From: Paludibacter sp.
Lineage (GTDB): Bacteria; Bacteroidota; Bacteroidia; Bacteroidales; Paludibacteraceae
Assembly: GCA_028748945.1 (NCBI GenBank)
Contig: JAQTOL010000146.1
Location: 1-7,568, forward strand
Direction: 5' to 3'
Length of the DNA stretch: 7,568 bases
A program made the translations under genes and the position numbers. The notes beneath the pieces are model-generated. The model had not been told where the DNA came from and did no database searches. It saw nothing but the letters and a program-made list of their open reading frames with translations. Positions 6,013-7,568 of this stretch are shown here, piece after piece (positions within the stretch are counted from its first letter, which is position 1; every line of letters starts with the position of its first letter).

Positions 6013-7166
6013 TTTTTTAATAACATGATGATCTTAAGTGTTAAGTCAAAAAAAACCATTTTAGCATTTACATTTTGATCAATATGTCTTTCCGCTAAAG
6101 CAAATTCACTCATCAAATCTTCCACATTCCGTTCATTAATAAATGGCGAAAAGCGTTGTGAGAAATCGGCTTCAAACGAAGTTAAATTATTTAATTCAGG
6201 TTCATGCAGGTTTTGGATGAAATTTTCACGGGTCATGTTTTGTGCATAACTTAAGAAATTTTTCTGACGATCCCGTCCAACAGAAGACTGAGCCAAATCA
6301 TCGGCCCATTTTCGCAATGTTTTCAGAGAAGCATGATCTTTTTTGTTCCCAACCTGCCAGGCCAAACGCATCACCGATACGAATCGCTCAAAATTCATTT
6401 TGTTTTCATCGCCTTCATTAAGCACCGATAGAGCAGCCAGATAGCTTCCTTTGGCAATATGAGCTGCGTAAATTGCAGTATCCCTTTCAATTTCAAGCTC
6501 TTCGTTTTGAAGTAAAGCAACAACTACTTCATCATCTTTTAACCGGGGGATATGAATATGTTGGGTACGTGATAGTATGGTTGTAATAATCTGGTCCGGT
6601 TCATTGGAAACCAACAGGAAAACTGTTTTTTCGGGTGGTTCTTCCAGTATTTTTAATAATTTATTTGCACAAGTAGTATGCATTTTTTCAGGTAGCCAAA
6701 TAATCATTACTTTATACTCTGACTCATAGGTTTTCAGGCTCAATTTACGCAAGATTTCTTCACTTTCATTGGAATAAATCAAGCCCTGTTTGGCATCCCC
6801 GGAAATTTTCGAGTACCAGTCATTTACTCCAAAATAAGGGCTTTGAATGACCATTTCCCTAAATTCGGAAATAAAATCGTCGCAAATGACTGAGCTTTTA
6901 CCCGTTGGTTTTATTACAGGAAAAACAAAATGTAAATCAGGGTGAGCCAATTTTTTGTATTTCACACATGATGGACAAACTCCACAAGAGTCAATTGAAG
7001 TGCGATTCTCACAGCAGATAAATTGGGCATACGCTATCGCCAAACCCAGTTTCCCGATTCCTTCCTGTCCACGAATAAGCTGTGCATGCGGAATCCGATG
7101 CTCGGTTACCGTGCGAATGAAGCGTTTTTTTATTTCGTGTTGACCAATTATATTGGAGAATAACAT
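6009..7166 (-). CDS. holB: DNA polymerase III delta prime subunit (clamp loader)
   Basis: The delta prime subunit is a structural part of the clamp loader that places the beta sliding clamp on DNA. The start is the ATG at 7166 (MLFSNIIGQHEIKKRFIRTV), giving 385 residues; the frame continues upstream, but that part would cover the promoter and does not resemble the family. Visible features are HAQLIRGQEGIGKLGLA (27-43), a zinc module (C51 or C52, then C61, C64, C67 in CGVCPSC), KLLKILEEPPEKT (169-181) and the sensor-1 segment LSRTQHIHI (198-206). The P-loop has leucine where Ser/Thr is expected (GIGKL), and the Walker B region reads IIWLPEKM without the usual Asp, so ATP hydrolysis is unlikely. 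That agrees with delta prime being the non-catalytic member of the complex. The C-terminal part (about 210-385) is the less conserved helical collar domain. It is first in the five-gene cluster. Confidence 0.93.
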   Translation of the reverse strand: MLFSNIIGQHEIKKRFIRTVTEHRIPHAQLIRGQEGIGKLGLAIAYAQFICCENRTSIDSCGVCPSCVKYKKLAHPDLHFVFPVIKPTGKSSVICDDFISEFREMVIQSPYFGVNDWYSKISGDAKQGLIYSNESEEILRKLSLKTYESEYKVMIIWLPEKMHTTCANKLLKILEEPPEKTVFLLVSNEPDQIITTILSRTQHIHIPRLKDDEVVVALLQNEELEIERDTAIYAAHIAKGSYLAALSVLNEGDENKMNFERFVSVMRLAWQVGNKKDHASLKTLRKWADDLAQSSVGRDRQKNFLSYAQNMTRENFIQNLHEPELNNLTSFEADFSQRFSPFINERNVEDLMSEFALAERHIDQNVNAKMVFFDLTLKIIMLLKK

Positions 7167-7206
7167 GCAAGTAATTTTCAGTTTCGGACCTGTCTGGTAC
7201 AATGTG

Positions 7207-7238
7207 CAAATATACAAAAAAGAAAGTATTATGAGAAA
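7207..7238 (-). promoter_or_regulatory. Promoter of the holB-ricT-gldH-trmB-mrp cluster
   Basis: The minus strand carries TTTC (7238-7235), a 20-base spacer and TATATTTG (7214-7207). This matches the Bacteroidetes pattern TTTG-N19-21-TAnnTTTG with one mismatch in the -33 element. The transcript would start near 7200, giving a leader of about 35 bases before the ATG at 7166. No other promoter of this quality was seen further along the cluster, which supports a single transcript. Confidence 0.65.
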
Positions 7239-7260
7239 CCGAAAAAAAACACTAAAATAT

Positions 7261-7292
7261 TTTCCGGTCACAGGCAATTTATACTATATTTG
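7261..7292 (+). promoter_or_regulatory. Divergent promoter for the plus-strand lipoprotein gene
   Basis: TTTC (7261-7264), a 20-base spacer and TATATTTG (7285-7292) repeat the same arrangement and the same -7 octamer as the holB promoter on the opposite strand, with about 45 bases between the two predicted -33 ends reduced to a shared region at 7235-7264. Transcription would begin near 7298, leaving an unusually long leader of about 150 bases before the ATG at 7447. Confidence 0.5.
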
Positions 7293-7337
7293 TAAGGCTA
7301 ATGCAACGTTTTATGCTCAGATGGCATCTTATGATTG

Positions 7338-7356
7338 TTCATGATTAATTCATGAT
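7338..7356 (+). repeat. Tandem TTCATGAT repeat in the lipoprotein leader
   Basis: TTCATGAT occurs at 7338-7345 and again at 7349-7356, 11 bases apart, about one helical turn. A partial copy (TTATGAT) lies at 7329-7335. Each full copy contains the palindrome TCATGA. The repeats lie between the predicted promoter and the ATG at 7447 and could be a regulator binding site; no regulator is identified. Confidence 0.3.
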
Positions 7357-7446
7357 AAAATAAGACAAATTATTTCTTATTTGAATGGAAATAAAATAGT
7401 TATTAGAAATTATTTTTAGTTATCAGTATTTTAATTCGTTAGTATT

Positions 7447-7568
7447 ATGAAAAAGATTTTGATGAGTGTTTTGGTTCTTGCATTATTAGTCGCTTGCAAT
7501 AATGAGGAGAATAATGAGTATTTTCAATCCAATTTTACAAATATAGCAACAGTTGAAATTCAGAATCA
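7447..7568 (+). CDS. Lipoprotein of unknown function, N-terminal part only
   Basis: The gene starts at the ATG at 7447 and stays open for 40 codons to the window edge, so only the N-terminus is seen. It encodes a lipoprotein signal peptide, MKKILMSVLVLALLVAC, with a lipobox (LVAC) and the lipidated cysteine at C17. The next residues, NNEENNEYF, are asparagine- and glutamate-rich, which resembles the acidic tags that send Bacteroidetes lipoproteins to the cell surface, though not exactly. The continuation (NFTNIATVEIQN) vaguely recalls NigD-like lipoproteins; this is a weak impression and I do not assign a family. It is transcribed divergently from holB, probably from the promoter at 7261-7292. 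The ATG has no clear Shine-Dalgarno sequence. Confidence 0.75.
   Translation, partial: MKKILMSVLVLALLVACNNEENNEYFQSNFTNIATVEIQN

Noticed and set aside
7009..7209. Minus-strand frame of 66 codons overlapping the start of holB in another phase
   Set aside because: It overlaps the P-loop and zinc-module coding region of holB in a different frame and has no family features.
7167..7277. N-terminal extension of holB by 37 residues
   Set aside because: It would place the predicted promoter inside the gene, and the family similarity begins at MLFSNIIGQ.

Overview
The window looks like chromosomal DNA from a Bacteroidetes bacterium, most likely order Bacteroidales (Marinilabiliales-like lineages would also fit). 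The reasons are A+T-rich spacers, a GldH-family lipoprotein, a PSP1/RicT protein with a cysteine-rich N-terminus, an OmpA protein with thrombospondin type 3 repeats, almost no Shine-Dalgarno sequences, and three copies of the Bacteroidetes -7 promoter element (TAnnTTTG, here always TATATTTG). The assignment rests on remembered family features and not on a database search.

Layout, left to right. Positions 1-533 are a very A+T-rich non-coding stretch ending in a weak terminator. An outer-membrane OmpA-like protein is encoded on the minus strand at 534-1958, with its own promoter near 2029-2036 and a hairpin in its leader. A spacer (about 1959-2302) carries a strong GC-rich hairpin at 2070-2107. 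Next comes a five-gene minus-strand cluster, transcribed from right to left: holB (clamp-loader delta prime), ricT (PSP1 protein), gldH (lipoprotein), trmB (tRNA m7G46 methyltransferase) and mrp (P-loop ATPase of the Fe-S carrier family). The cluster has one good promoter just upstream of holB. ricT and gldH overlap as ATGA, gldH and trmB are 15 bases apart, and trmB and mrp are 42 bases apart, so one operon is likely. To the right of holB a divergent plus-strand promoter drives a truncated lipoprotein gene that runs off the window end.

The five clustered genes do not form one pathway. They combine DNA replication, RNA metabolism, tRNA modification, an Fe-S-type ATPase and an envelope lipoprotein, which is typical of a conserved housekeeping block. 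I see no mobile element, CRISPR array, tRNA, rRNA or obvious defence system, and no clear new multi-gene system. The most notable observations are an Mrp protein with no cysteine at all, a degenerate ATPase site in the delta prime subunit, and several unexplained leader and spacer structures.
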